From contig CM040750.1 of the NCBI GenBank assembly GCA_022829145.1, forward strand, positions 1,763,501 to 1,827,500: 64,000 nucleotides of DNA, in the 5' to 3' direction. Both the position numbers and the translations under genes were made by a program. Within the stretch, counting starts at the first letter, position 1; each line of letters starts with the position of its first letter. The notes under the pieces are model-generated. The model saw only the letters and a list, made by a program, of their open reading frames with translations. It did not search any database and was not told where the DNA came from. This stretch comes from Albula goreensis. Taxonomy: Eukaryota; Chordata; Actinopteri; Albuliformes; Albulidae. Shown here piece after piece: positions 11,407-24,326 of this stretch.

Positions 11407-13740
11407 TTTCCCTACGTGTTTAACTTAAACTGTCAGCCAAAACAGCTGTGGCTTATGACCTAGGGTGATATAAAGTATTTCACACATGGTACTGAAAGAT
11501 AAATGTGCTCAATCAAATGTGAATAATCAAACAATGCATAGAGCAGTTAGGCAAAAAGCTGCAATAATCTTATGAAATGAGATGATACTGCAAGAGGAAC
11601 ATAGCTAGGAATGGTCTGCCATTAGCAACCATGACAAGTAGATTGTTAGGTTTCCAGATAATCTGTTGAATGTGTCAAATGTAAAGTGAATGAGTAACGC
11701 TACCTTATGAAGTTCCTAGCATGTTTAAAAAAAACAGCTGGTAGCCCCAGACCTGTGGCAGACAAAAGCTCAAAGCTTACAACATGTCAGAGAGCTCTGT
11801 GGTGTCCAAAGAGATACCATTCACCCTGTTCTGGTTTTGTATGTAATACAGCACACTACGCAGGGACAAATGCACTGATTTTTCATAAATGGCTGTATGC
11901 CAAATAATGAGAATGCCTTGATGTTATTTTTAAGAGCAGCAATAAATTATATTCAAATGAGGAAAGTAGGTAGGGGTTATCACTTTAATTTATATTTAGA
12001 AATTAGCAGAAAGAGTTGACAGATTTTCATCATTTCAAATGCCACTGTCTGAGCTAGTGGTGCAACCCCCATCTTTACCATCAGTTACCAAATTTTCCTC
12101 TCTCTCAGAACTGTCATTTATGGAGTTTATGCAATGCTCATTAAGAGGTATCGAAGTAATAACCCTGAACACATTCTACCCCCTGATCATTAATGAATTA
12201 AGCAGGGGACTGGAAGTGGGGTGAACGGCCCTTTTAAAGTTTGGCCGGGAGCGGGCATCACCATGCTTATCACGGACATTTGCATACTCCCCCCTTTTGG
12301 GAAAGACAAGCAATTTGCTTGATACTTTTATTCATTCATTAATTCACTTCATGATCCTGGCTTCTTTCTTGATTTGTTTACTGCCTTTTAAATCTAGCAT
12401 TTTTTTAGTGTTTTAGTGTTCATAACTGTCTAATGGACCTTTTTACATTTTACTCAAATTGTGAAATCAAATCAATTCAGGGACCATTTACATACTGAAT
12501 GTTCATAGGTGTTTATGTCAAACATGGGCCTTCATTCCTAAAATGGCTGGACTCAGATCATCGTTATTTTTAGGAAATTCTCACTTCCCTGCTAAAGTAC
12601 AGACAGATGAGTGACTGATGTGTGCCAAAGTTGAGTGAAAAGAGTTATGCAAGGATTAAGAAAAAAACAGGAAGAGGCAAAATAAAAACGCAACTGGCAG
12701 CCTTATGAAGCAGCGGTATGACTAAGGGCTATGAGAGACATGGAAGTATGAGTGGATTCTAAGACCAAATTTAGGAAATGCAAGCTTGCACAAGAAGCCA
12801 GAGCAGAGCTGCCCAGAAACACAGGATGACTAAAGGTTTTTTCTCGAGTATAAAATGCGGTCTAGAGAGATTAAACTGAAGGTAATGCTGTGAAACACTG
12901 AGCACACAGAGAGACCACAGCAGGCACAGGCATGACTGGAAGGACCTACAAGCAACATTTCCATTCTTGAAAGCCTGATTATCAGTTATGTGATATCACA
13001 ATTAGGCCACTCCAAAGCCACATAAAATGTATGAAAAAGGCAAAAAGACTGACATACTGAGATGTAGGACATGCAGACAAAATTATTTATGAAGTGAAGA
13101 TATTTTTCCCAAGTAAGTACAAAACAAATTTAATTTTCTACACAACAGTGCTTCCCGAGAGTCACTTTCACTTAATGTGGTGCTCAGAAAATGTGCTGTT
13201 AAAGTATTTCCACCTTGTATGCATCACTTTTCTACAGTGGGCCAAACATCAAGAAGAGGGGAGGGGAACAGGAATACGGAGCACCCACATTCACCAATAA
13301 AAGGGCTGTACCTTCACAGGAAGCTCATTTTCACACATTCCAAGAGCATCACAGATGGTGATGTAAAAAAAAACTGAATTACTTGTCGTTGTCATCTAGT
13401 AGGGTTCTCTGAATGACCAAAAAGTCTGATAATAGATATAATACATTCCGTCAACCTAGGTCTGCCGTTACCATCACATGCCAGATGCTAAAAGACATAG
13501 CCAAACATATACTTGTACAGCACATACCTGAGAATATACATCCACACTTTCAAGCAGACTGAAAGACACTCACCACCCTATAACTTGGGACATACATTAT
13601 TCACTCATAGGACCGGCTCCCATACAGAGGAAACAACATCGGAAACACACTACCAGGGCTTCCAATCAAAGATGAAAACAGTACAATGCAAAGCAGAGGT
13701 GCTTCGCAAATATTACCCAGGAGAAGGTAAATATTGCGAC
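11407..13740. other. Intergenic, downstream of cdkal1; nothing recognised
   Basis: AT-rich with no tandem repeat, transposon end or convincing open frame. It lies beyond the probable cdkal1 poly(A) site. Confidence 0.45.
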
Positions 13741-13747
13741 AGTTGGG

Positions 13748-13753
13748 TTTATT
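13748..13753 (-). promoter_or_regulatory. Candidate poly(A) signal of cdkal1
   Basis: The plus strand reads tttatt, which is AATAAA on the gene strand. It is the first canonical hexamer I find below the stop codon, about 500 bp downstream. I see no strong GU-rich element after it, so a more distal signal is possible. Confidence 0.35.
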
Positions 13754-14255
13754 ATGGTTCCTTTATGCTGAGCTCACAGTTGAGGAAAAACACAGCGGTT
13801 GCCCAGTCCAGACAGTGAGGCACCTGGGTTTAAAAATGAAGCACTGCCAAAATGAAGGAGGAAAAAAAAAACATTATCCTAGGGCAATTTCACAGCCCAT
13901 TTCTAGACTTTTAAAACAAATTTTAAAAATGCACATGGGAAAGAATACATTCTTTGCAACAAACATACAAGTTGTGTCTTGACATGGATACAAGGAATAA
14001 AATTACAAATGTATATTCATTACCAAAAATATATAGTCCCATAATCTTTACATCATTGCCGCTAAAAATAAATACTTGACAGTCACAAGTTTCATATAAA
14101 TCTCTGCAGATTGGTATCCTAAGTAACACAACCCACTGTGGCTGGCAAGGGGCTCTGTACTGGCCCTCAACGGCAGCACGATAGAATGACCCGGTGCTCA
14201 GCTTGATGTAGGTTTCATTGGGCGTGAGAGGTGTGAGCTGCGAGCTCCACTTGAT
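13754..14255 (-). other. cdkal1: Probable 3' untranslated region of cdkal1
   Basis: This is the stretch between the stop codon at 14256-14258 and the first AATAAA on the minus strand. Its extent is inferred only from that signal. It contains no repeat. Confidence 0.35.
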
Positions 14256-14417
14256 TCAGTGGAGCTTCTCCATGGCGTAGGCCACGATGATGGTGAGGAT
14301 GACCAGTCCCATGGACCACATCTTGAGCGCCTCTTTGTCCAGTCTCCATGGCAGGCTAGTGGGCGGGGCTTGGGCACGGTAATCATGCATGCCGTTTTGA
14401 CGAGGTGCGGCGAACTC
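14256..14417 (-). CDS. cdkal1: cdkal1 last coding exon: C-terminal tail and ER membrane anchor
   Basis: The terminal exon encodes 53 residues plus a TGA stop. The splice acceptor (cttgtcttccgcag on the gene strand) ends just before 14417 and the exon opens in phase 0 with EFAAPRQNGMHDYRAQ. After a polar linker it ends with KMWSMGLVILTIIVAYAMEK, a single hydrophobic helix followed by only two residues. Mammalian CDKAL1 is known as a tail-anchored ER protein with one C-terminal membrane helix, so the position and form fit even though the linker sequence is hardly conserved. Assignment rests on gene order, phase and architecture with the two upstream exons. An open frame continues upstream of the acceptor to 14468, but that part is intronic. 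The enzyme adds the 2-methylthio group to t6A37 of tRNA-Lys(UUU) on the cytosolic face of the ER. Confidence 0.88.
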   Translation of the reverse strand, partial: EFAAPRQNGMHDYRAQAPPTSLPWRLDKEALKMWSMGLVILTIIVAYAMEKLH

Positions 14418-16450
14418 CTGCGGAAGACAAGGTGAGAGGGTACAAAGGTGAAGGGCTGAGAGCTCCATCGCACAGAACAGCAGGGAGCTCTGAGATTAAA
14501 GTTTCTCTCAGGACAAAAATCAGTGTAGAAGAATCTCATTTTTGTCTTGCCCAGATTGAATCAATTTTCAAAGAATCCCATACACTGTGTTTCTTCCACC
14601 TTCATCCAGTAATATTGGTAATACTACAGTAATATTGGTAAAAACAAAATGAAGATCTCATTGTAGATACAGAAATCAGCTCTAAAGCTTTCAGTCTATC
14701 TGTGACAAATGAGATTCCCTAACTCATATTCAGCTCACATACATTTAACAATGGTGATGTGGAAACAGTGATGCAATCTTTTTATAGAACTATTACACCA
14801 CTATGCCTGATATTATTTTACAGACGAGTACATAACCATGAATAACAGCAGAAAGAAGCAATTGGGTCGATGAAAGACAGACCGACAGACAGAGGTGATG
14901 AGGGCACTTTCCTGGGCCAGTAGGAAGGAAGTGGAAAAACCAGAGTGACCTCTGGATATCCCAGGGCCTAGGCTCCAATATGCTGCAAAAACCACCCAGT
15001 GAAAAACGTGTGAAAGGATTACCCAGCTCCTCTCAGAGCTGCTGTCCACACTTCTGTCCATCAGAAACCCAGACGATATTCTCAAGAGCAACACTTCAAT
15101 GGGAGAGCACACAGGCGGCTAATATCGTCTTACAGTAAATCATATTCATAAATACACTCGCACCCCCTGCCCCCTCGACCTGTGGGGCGGATCTGACAGA
15201 CAATCACTCAAGGAGGTTTTTTGAGACAATTGCAAACAAAAAGAAGAGAGTGAGCGAGAGAGAGAGAGAGACTGACAACGTTCGATGGCTGCTTGAGGGC
15301 TATAGGGTAAGCGCTCGTTTATCGTTATTTCCCTGACGCACAAATGACAGAGTACTTTTAAAGTTTGAAAGTATCAGAGATTAAAGACTACGGTATATGG
15401 CGGTCTTTTCGAGGATGAAATTGCCATAATGGGAGCCTGGTCTCTCCTAATGTGTTAGCACATTAAAGCTTCATTCATAAAGGAGACAGTAATAGAGAGA
15501 TGTCTCTCGCCAGCACAGAACAGATAGTCGACCCCATAATGTGTTCATTTATGTGGGGGGGGATCCTTGCATTAACTAGGGAAGATCAATCTGAATGACC
15601 ATTTTATGAGTTCAATATTTCAGGACCACCATGATGGTAATTGCAATTTCCACTTTGCAGGGAGGCAGCCTCGCATCACAGGACCTGGCTTTTGATATCC
15701 GCAGTTTGTCTATATTTGCATTACCTTCCATCTCACCGTGCCTTCTGAAGTCTGCGCTGTCAGACCCCTTCTGCATTTTTGGCCCCCTTTCTGTGACAAA
15801 AATGGAGAAAAAACGACTCTGTTCTGAGGATATTACTGAAAGGCCCTATCCAGGTCATTAAAGATCATTACCGCGAAACGCTGCGGATCGGTTTAACCAC
15901 CCTTCAGACACCGGGAGAGATTGTTCCAGATAGCCATGGGGGGGGGGTAAGAGATCTAACTTAATCTCCGATCCTCTTTCAGGACTTAAAAGGTTCCCCT
16001 CCTTCGGAGCCCTGCTCACCCCATTTTTTATCATCTTTTTTAGATTTTATTCCCTGTCCCAGGCCCGTCAGCCACACTGACTTGCTCTTACCTAACGCCT
16101 TTAATCCCCCCTTCCCACCTGTGAGAGTGATGTAGCTAGGAGAGGTCCTGACGCTAGAGAAACCTGCCTGTGTGGGAATAGTTGTCTTTATCGCTCTAAT
16201 CAAAGGGAGCTCAGCACAACCTGCCTCACCAAGCCTGGAGAGGCAAGAAGGCTCTGGTGCTGGGCTGCTCCCCTTTAGAGTGGGAAGAGCTGAGGTGAGG
16301 GGGGGAGCAGGCCCAGGTGGAATGGGTAAAATTTAAATATTTAATGAAACACTTCTAAACACACAGCTACTTTTATTCACTCTATTCAAGGATGATGACT
16401 AGATAATAGGGTATTGGGGCAAGACGAAAAATGAGTGTGTGTGACGAAAC

Positions 16451-16469
16451 TCTCGCACTCTCTCTCTCA

Positions 16470-16498
<29 letters not shown>
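16451..16498. repeat. (CT)n(CA)n microsatellite
   Basis: A run of tctctctcac units changes into about nine ca dinucleotides. Confidence 0.95.
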
Positions 16499-16500
<2 letters not shown>

Positions 16501-17040
16501 CACATGTCTTCAGACACAAATGAATCCGTGACAACAAGAAAGACACTGGGACTTTACGCTGGGTTTCAGCTGTGAGTCAAATCGGTGTGTAACACCCTAG
16601 ATGGAGTGTCCGTTGGGTTGGGTGTCCGGTTCATTTGTGTCCCGCACAAAGCACAGTGTCAGGTTCGCAGGTGTCGGTAAAGGGATGCGTTGGCGAACCC
16701 CGTCAGCTGCGTGGCACAGCGAATGAGAGCGAAGCAGGAGGGGTATGTTTTGTGAGAGGTGATGAGTGGCCTCCCACGCACTCCCACTCAAGCTCTGAAT
16801 TAAGAGCTGGTAAGGTGACCCCCTCGGGACAACATCCTGTAAATGTCTGCTCTTGTTTCTGAAAGGACCAGGGCTTCCGTATGTCACAGGCAGTGCTTCA
16901 TTCAAAGACACAGTCGTGTTACTGAGAAGCATTCTGTTACCCGTTTGAAAGAAATGTAACAGAGGTTAGATCGCTAGGGACAAGCAGACCCCATGCTTCG
17001 AAGAAATTTGACCAGCAAGTAATTCACATTTCAACATTGT

Positions 17041-17058
17041 TTTTTTTTTTTTTTTTTT
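17041..17058. repeat. Poly-T run
   Basis: Eighteen or more consecutive T. It could be the A-tail of a minus-strand retrocopy, but no retroelement body is recognised next to it. Confidence 0.9.
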
Positions 17059-17346
17059 AATAGACACTTTGAATATTTTATTTGTTTCCAGTATGTACAG
17101 CAATCTGAGAGGGATGACTCTCATTTCAAGTCTGTTGCTGGCACACTGTGCTGCCCCGGACTGTTACCATTACATTAAATAATCAGTAGAAAGCTGAGAG
17201 AGCCAAACGGGATGCAATATTTAAAAATTCAATTTGTTTCTGGGCCACTGTGGGTGTTCGACACTGCTTAGTTCCACTGTGATCCTGCTGTGGTATGAGC
17301 CAGGGAACATGCATCTAGATATGGGGCCAGGTGACAGACAATGGAG

Positions 17347-17600
17347 AGGGGGTGTGGCCCAGTAGATAAGGAGCCAGGATTGGATACCCTTCGCGGCTCA
17401 CTGGGTCACAGAATGACCTGGGAGACAGGTTGGATTTTGGGCCCCTCGATGATTTGGGGGGACCCACATTGTACCTGCCCTAATCCCTGTCTTTACTGCT
17501 AATAGACAGGGGTAAAACCCGAAGGCACAGTGAAAGCACATCATGCGCTGTGAGAATCCTGGCTTGCCAACTCCTGCTCCCAGTGGTAAGGACCGCTGGA
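17347..17600. mobile_element. Possible short element with tRNA-like inverted ends
   Basis: The plus strand starts gtgtggcccagtagataagg, reminiscent of a tRNA A-box region. The reverse complement of the far end starts tgtggtccagcggtcctta. Both inward ends continue into a ccaggatt-type motif. This could be a SINE-derived or MITE-like element of about 250 bp, or a coincidence of short motifs. Confidence 0.25.
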
Positions 17601-18778
17601 CCACAGCTTAACAGCAGAGCAATTTCAGGTCCTGTCTCATGATGGAAGGCCAAAGATCACTGTCCAACACAGCGCTAATCCTCAAACAGTCTGGAGACTT
17701 CTGCTGCTCTCATGGATTTTTTATACTTCCAAGTATAGCAGCAGGTCTGTGCTTCAGCAATACACTAGCAGGTATTTTGCACAACAGGCACCCTGTCTTA
17801 AGGGAAGTTTGAGCATATAGGTTAGTCTTCATCATTTTCACATTTCACTAGCGTTAATCAAACATCAATTTTACATTTCATCTTCTGTATTCAGTGCAAC
17901 ACCTCAGCTTGTTTCTCTGATTTGGAGACCTGACACTGCTGTGTTGGACGTTTCTCAGTCAGTTGCTGCATTTCACTGAGAAGCACATCCTGCAGCACCA
18001 CACACACACGGATCACAGTGGAAGGCAAGTACAGAATTTCATTTGAAAAAGAAAACTTGATAATACCTGTTTGAATAGTTAAGCATCCAACTAGACTAAC
18101 TTTGACCCTTACCATCACAGTGAAACTGTCAGCACAGTGTCTACAGGCACATTATGCCTCCATAAAAACAAAATCATATTGGACTTCCAGAAAACATGAC
18201 AATGTCTGGCTGCACAGAACCACAGGCTGAGCCATAATGACTCGGTTAAATGGAGTGAGTCTGGGACAGTAAAGACCCTTCCCAGGAATGGCTGTCCTGC
18301 CAAAACCTCTCCTTGAGCAAAGGCATAAAATCTTCCAGGGGGTCACCAAGAACCCAAGAACAGCATCCAGGGATCTCTTGCCTTGGCTTAGTGAAAGAAA
18401 GTGATTCATGGCAGAGAAGACAGACACCATGCTCACTTCAATGGGAGAACTGAACAACAACTCACTAAGAACATCATGAATTCTCATCTCTACTCTGGCT
18501 AAAGGTACGACTTACTGAGCTGAAGGGAGTGACTACTTTTTCACGCTCTAAGCTTTGGGTTTTACATATCTTCAGTAAGTTAAATAAATTACTAATATTT
18601 TTTACTTTATTCTCTTAGGTTCCCTTTTATATCTAACATCAGGGTTTGTTTGAGGACATAACATTAGAAGTCAAAAATATGCAAAAATGCATACATTCAG
18701 ACAGGGGGAAAATAGTTTTTTTTTGTTTTATATCCAGTGTTGATGTGCAGTATGTGTGTGATTATACATGTTATATAT

Positions 18779-18813
<35 letters not shown>

Positions 18814-18820
18814 ACGCGCA
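18779..18820. repeat. (TG)n microsatellite with CGCACGCGCA extension
   Basis: About 15 tg dinucleotides run into cgcacgcgcacatgtg, giving some 45 bp of almost unbroken alternating purine-pyrimidine sequence, a form with Z-DNA potential. Confidence 0.95.
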
Positions 18821-19604
18821 CATGTGCCCAAATATATACGCACAGTGAAAGTAAATACAAGATATAAACCTTTGTTAAACACACAAATACACATAATTAA
18901 TAGGGGAAATATCACACTTGTGCTAACCACATACACATGTATAAAAAAAAAAAAGGCAAAACACTTTAAAAAAATTATGCATATCAAGAATATTAATATT
19001 ACAGTATTTTTCATAAATTACAGCAAAAATTTGCCAAAAATGTATCCATACACAGTGGTATGATTTTGTTGTTTTGTTACTCAGAGTATGATGGGAATTA
19101 AGTCAGAGAGACCCAGCAGTTTTTTCTATTCTTACAACCCATGTGAGGCTAAAAATGAAGAAACTAGTGTGCCACTTGCATTGATAATGAGAAATTACTG
19201 CCAGAACTAATGCATCAAGTATCTTCTATGCAGGCAAAGACGGCATCAATCAATCGAGTGTCCTTGTAAATTTGATCTCCTCCAACTGAATTTCTCGATG
19301 TTTAATAAGATTTCACAGACAGGAATCTGATGGCATTATTCAGCCCTGCAGAGCAGGCATGCATTCACCACAGTGCTGTAGCCTCAGACCTCAGCTGGAA
19401 ATTCTGCCCTGTTATCTCAGGTGTAAACGCGAAAGACGCAAACAGAACGGAGGGTCGGGCTGTTTCAGTGCTTAAGGGGGGGCACTTTTCAGCAGAGGGA
19501 TGCTCTTTCGGGCCGGGTCAGAGCCTCCAGGGGCACGTTACCAGGCCTTTCACCCATCCAGCTGCTGTACTCCCACATCACAGTGCTGTACTTATGCAGG
19601 AACA

Positions 19605-19960
19605 GCACACAAACAATTCAATTCAATTTGTGTAGCACTTTTTACAACAAGTTGTCACAAAGCAGCTTTACAATTGATCCCTAGCCTGAAACCCCCTCGG
19701 AGCAAGCCAAGGCAACAGTGGCAAGGAAAAACTCCCTGACAAACAGGAAGAAACATTGTACAGAACCTGGCTTAGAGGGGGAGCCCATCTGCTTATGGCT
19801 GGTGCAGGGTGTACAACAGGTAGACAGGAGAGTGGAGATGGCTGACATAACTCTTACTGATTCAACTGATAATTAAAATGATAACAGGAACAATAAGCAC
19901 AATAACAGCCTACTTCACAATATCTCCACTCACTGCACGGTGCTCACACGCCATCGTGAT
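19605..19960 (+). mobile_element. Dispersed teleost retroelement-type repeat
   Basis: It begins aattcaattcaatttgtgta then gcactttttacaac and goes on with gtcacaaagcagctttacaa, gagcaagccaaggcaacagt and ggcaaggaaaaactccctga. This run of motifs is a very common interspersed sequence in teleost genomes. The body continues through gggagcccatctgcttatgg. I know it as a repeat but not reliably by family name. The right end is approximate. Confidence 0.7.
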
Positions 19961-20450
19961 CCATGATTCTACTGGATCACAAATGCAAGGCTTTCAGAAC
20001 CATTCACTCAACTCTGTCCGCAAAGTAAAACAGACGATTACTCAGTGATGCTCTTTCAGAAGGACGGGAGAAAGCTGTCTTCACTTTCTAAACTGACATT
20101 TCCTGAATCTGCTTTTTAAAGATCTTACTTCAGCAAACTGCTAGTAAAACACTCCAAGCAAGTAGGATGCCATTCAGTATGGGTGGCTTGAATTACACAC
20201 TATTAAAAAACTGATTAATATTCTTAGCTGATTTTAATTTAATAAATAATTATTATTAAGTTGATACATAATTGTATTACTGGTCTTCATCTAAGCTACA
20301 TTTGCCTGAAATGTCTGCTTACCCATAATCTTGGTTTTATTTTAGATGCTTTGGATGGCTAACATTACCTATTTTTAGGAGAATTTTAAATTTTCCATTC
20401 TATTTTTTTTTTTCACTTCATCAAAACCCCAAACATACCCAGTCCCCGTG

Positions 20451-20467
20451 GGGGACTATGCCAAGCC
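20451..20467. repeat. Short perfect hairpin
   Basis: agtcccc and ggggact form 7-bp arms around a 3-nt loop. There is no T-run or gene beside it to give it an obvious role. Confidence 0.6.
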
Positions 20468-22854
20468 ACAGGTTTGGTGCACTGTTACACCCCTATTACC
20501 GATCCATGGTTCAGTATGTGACTGGTGTAGCATCTGCAGTGTGGAACAAATGAGGGGTAGACTCACAGTTTGACTGACCCTCAACTGAATGTTGCACAAA
20601 CCCACAACTCGCAAACAGCATAAATAAACTTAACTTTATAATTTAATAATTTGCTCACTGGTGAAACAGGCTAGAATTAAAACAAAATTAAGTACACTTT
20701 ACACTGACAAAAACTCCTAACACTATTAATTAAAATAAGAAAAAGGGATATCATTACAAAATACAATTAGACAAAACAAAGTCTGACGTAATGCAGGGCC
20801 AGTGCAGAGCCAAATGGTTTGCAGAAGAAGCTAAAGCCAGTGGGTACCTGAATGAGTGCATATCATTCAGAAAAGAAGAAAAATCATAATAGGTGTTCTG
20901 TGAACTGCTGTTTGGACTGTTCCTTTGCTTAAACTAAGGATTTTGGCAACAAAACAAGTCGCCCATTTAACAAAAATATGGAAACAGTTTGTAATTCTGG
21001 ATTTAAGTACACACTAACCTGTGCACTCTATCCTTATGATTGCATTGAACCAATGTTCTGCTGCGTGTATTGGCCAGTAACACATGGGTTACTGGCAGCA
21101 AGGTTTTTTTTTTTTATTTTTACAATTGATATTTCTTTCTGTAAACACAACCCAACTATGACAATGACAGCAAAATTGCTCAACTTTATATACTATCATG
21201 AATGCACAGCTAAAAACAATCCTTTTGTTTTCTACTGTACAGTTTTTAAAGGCATGATGAAAACAAACTGACCATAAGACTAAATACAATTAAAAGCAAA
21301 GTAAAGATTACACTTATCTGTCTCCAAAGATTAAAAAACTGAGGAGCTGCACAAATAACAAGCTTGGAATTTTCACCTAGCCAGATTGATTGGTATTGTA
21401 GTGGCTATTGTACTTGGTATGCAGGATTGTATTCAGAATTACACTAGAGTGGGCGACACAGATTTACACAAACAGCACATTTGCATAATTTTGTGTAAGT
21501 AGTAAACCGACCCCATCAAGGCGCAGATGGTGAAGCACATGACAGTACAGAGGAAATGAGAAACGCACCTCCTCTGCTCCCTCTCTATTGCTCTTGATTT
21601 ATTTGGCGAGGCACGTACCGAAAGCCTCCCGGTCTCATTGTCATCCACCTCAGGGTCCTGGCGACATTTCCCACCTGATATCTCCTTTCACAAGCAATCA
21701 ATTAGCAGTGAGGGGATCTCTTCTCCAGGCTGATATAACGAGAGCAGCGCTCTGCGCACCTGCCCTTTTCTCTCAGGTGACAGACAGGGAGGTGTGGCAG
21801 GGCGCGTTCCTGAGGGTGGGCGCATGACTGGCGGTCCTGGGGCTCGCCAAAATGAATCCAGCCCCTCACTGTGGCAGTCTCAGGAGCTCCGCCTGTGCTG
21901 CAGTAACTCAGACTGTGCTCCGGACAATAACCTGACTGTTGCTGAACGCTGCACACGACAGAAATGTTACTCATTATTAATTTCACAAACAGGGGGAATA
22001 AATCTATCTTTGTCACAGGAGCGGACTGTTGGAGTGAAAAGCATCAGGTCAATTAGAAACCCCTTAGAAATCCAATGTCAGGGAGATCTGCCCCACCTCT
22101 GCACTACTTCCACCCGTGACATAAACCAGCCCTTACAAACCATCCAGCACATTAGGTGTGATCAACACCACCACATGCATAAACTTGCAATGCCACGAGC
22201 ACAGTGGAACAAGAAACCAAGTGAAATCAAATCACAATCAAGAGTCTTCTGTTAACCATCTTGATGGAATTGTATGCATTGCTTGCATTCACTGCACTGG
22301 CTGTGTCGAGATTTTGGCAATTATAAATGTATAAATTTATAAACATATAAATGGCAAAAGGTGCATTTGGAGAAGACCGTGGAATTTCCTTCCCATTTAC
22401 AAAAAATAGGGAAAACACAAAAGCAAATAACATTTAACACACTTGTAAATGACAGAAATCTGGGACAGTTCAGGGCATTGAGAAATATTGGATAAAGAGC
22501 ATACTCTGGTGTTTATGGTGAACACCCTATGGCACACAAAAATCTTAAATGATTTCGCTCATAGATTAATTACATACAAGTCAGTGAACAACATTTTAAT
22601 AATACATGAATATTCACACAGCCTGGCAAGATGCCGAAACACACTACCCTATCACTAATAATTTGGCCGTTCATATTTTATTGCTGTTTGTTTTGATACT
22701 GTTACAAAAATAAAAATCATTTCAGTAATTATCTGGTATTTTAGAGAGCATTTTCCAAAACTGTGCGCGAAAATGAATAACGCAACTGCACAGCAAGAAA
22801 CTGTAAGAATTGCATTTCAAAATGTCACACTGCACCTTTGTTTTTTATTTTGGT

Positions 22855-22879
22855 AAAAAAAAAAAAAAAAAAAAAAAAA
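22855..22879. repeat. Poly-A run (25 nt)
   Basis: Uninterrupted A run in the cdkal1 last intron. Sequence to its left is AT-rich and shows no retroelement that would explain it as a tail. Confidence 0.95.
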
Positions 22880-24282
22880 CGGTGAAAAAGAGGAAGCAAT
22901 CAGATTAAAAATAAGCCCGCGTGTGTGGAGGCAGGCCCCGAAGCCAAAAGAGAATGGGGGCTGTGCCAGGCAGGCTTGGGGTTCGGCGCCTGCACGTGGG
23001 CGATCGAGCGTCTCTGGGCAGCTCGTGCCTGCCTGTCTGTCTCCAAGGAGCTGTCAGCTCCTGTGCGGCATGATGCAAAAGGCCGGCAATACCACACCAG
23101 CCGAGTGGGTAAACACGGCGAACGCCACGGTAAGCAATTAACCGCTTCAGCGTTTTAATCCCCCAATTCCAGGTGTTTGGGAAGGCTGCTGGTGAATTAT
23201 TTAAGCATCATCACTGGCATGAATAAATTCACCGGCGGGGTCGGCGGGAGGCGCGCGGCAAGACACTTTTTAATGGCGATTCCATTTTTCATCGTGGCGT
23301 GTTGTTGACATACATAACGCACGTGTATTATTGTGTTTCGGCAGCCTCCCAGGCCGCTTGTACGCTAGGAAGTGGCATCTCGCAGCACCGCGCCGCCCAA
23401 GAAAAAGACCTTGAAACGAATAAACAGACTGAGAGGGATAAATTATAGGAGGGAGAACGCGGGAGAGGAGGCGGGATGAGGCTAAGCAATTCGATGCGGC
23501 AGGATTCGGGAGTTCTTTCATTTGTCATTGCCGGGTGATGCATCTTTTCTTTTTTTGTTCTCCCTCCCTTTTTTCCTCTTTGGATTCGGCAATTTGAAAG
23601 GAGCTGATTATACCTAGGTGCACTTTCCCTGCGGAGTGCGGGGCGTGCACGTTCATAAGCGTGCTCACAGAAGCCTCTCTCCCTTTGAGTAGGGCACTGC
23701 CACAGCGAAGGCACCATAATGAGTTCTTTGGTTGACACAATGGGTAAAGCACTTTTTATCAAGGTGACTGTGGAGGCTGTGGAGCAGTCCCTAGGAGGAA
23801 GACAGGGGGAAGATTGCTATTTTCTAAAGCCGGGGACCAGTTCTTGAAGTGCTCTATTTTTTATCTTAGAGGAGGAAAAACAACACAGAACAATATTAAT
23901 CAACTGTTTAATAAAACAGACAAGAGCGTTCTGTTTGACAAAGACATAATAAGAAAACTGCTTTCATTGGATAATAAGATACATTTATGTTGTCTTAACA
24001 TGTTAACTACATTTCATATCCACATGAGCATCACAATTTAAGTGTGCAACATCCGTTTTCTTTGCTTTGTTTTGTGAAATAAAGCATACCTCATCAATCA
24101 CATAAACATGACTGAATGTGGCTGTTTTTTATATCCACTGTAAGAACAAGTGAGAAAACATGTTTGTAAATATAGATTGACTGAATCCCTAAATCCCTGA
24201 TACATTTTAAATGAATACCTGGCAGGTCATAGTCCACATGGAGACACTCATGAAGAAAATACTGTGTTTATGTATGTGTGTT

Positions 24283-24283
24283 C

Positions 24284-24326
<43 letters not shown>
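24283..24326. repeat. (TG)n(GA)n microsatellite
   Basis: A tg tract of about nine units adjoins a ga tract of about thirteen units. The following 350 bp (to about 24690) is loosely enriched in tgtgtg and tgcatg words. Confidence 0.95.

Noticed and set aside
14198..14539. 113-codon minus frame overlapping the last cdkal1 exon
   Set aside because: It is a different frame from the one that ends in the membrane anchor, and it crosses the splice acceptor. It is a shadow of the real exon.
21794..22255. 153-codon plus-strand frame
   Set aside because: No recognisable motif; it lies in the cdkal1 last intron on the opposite strand, with a 104-codon frame overlapping on the minus strand.
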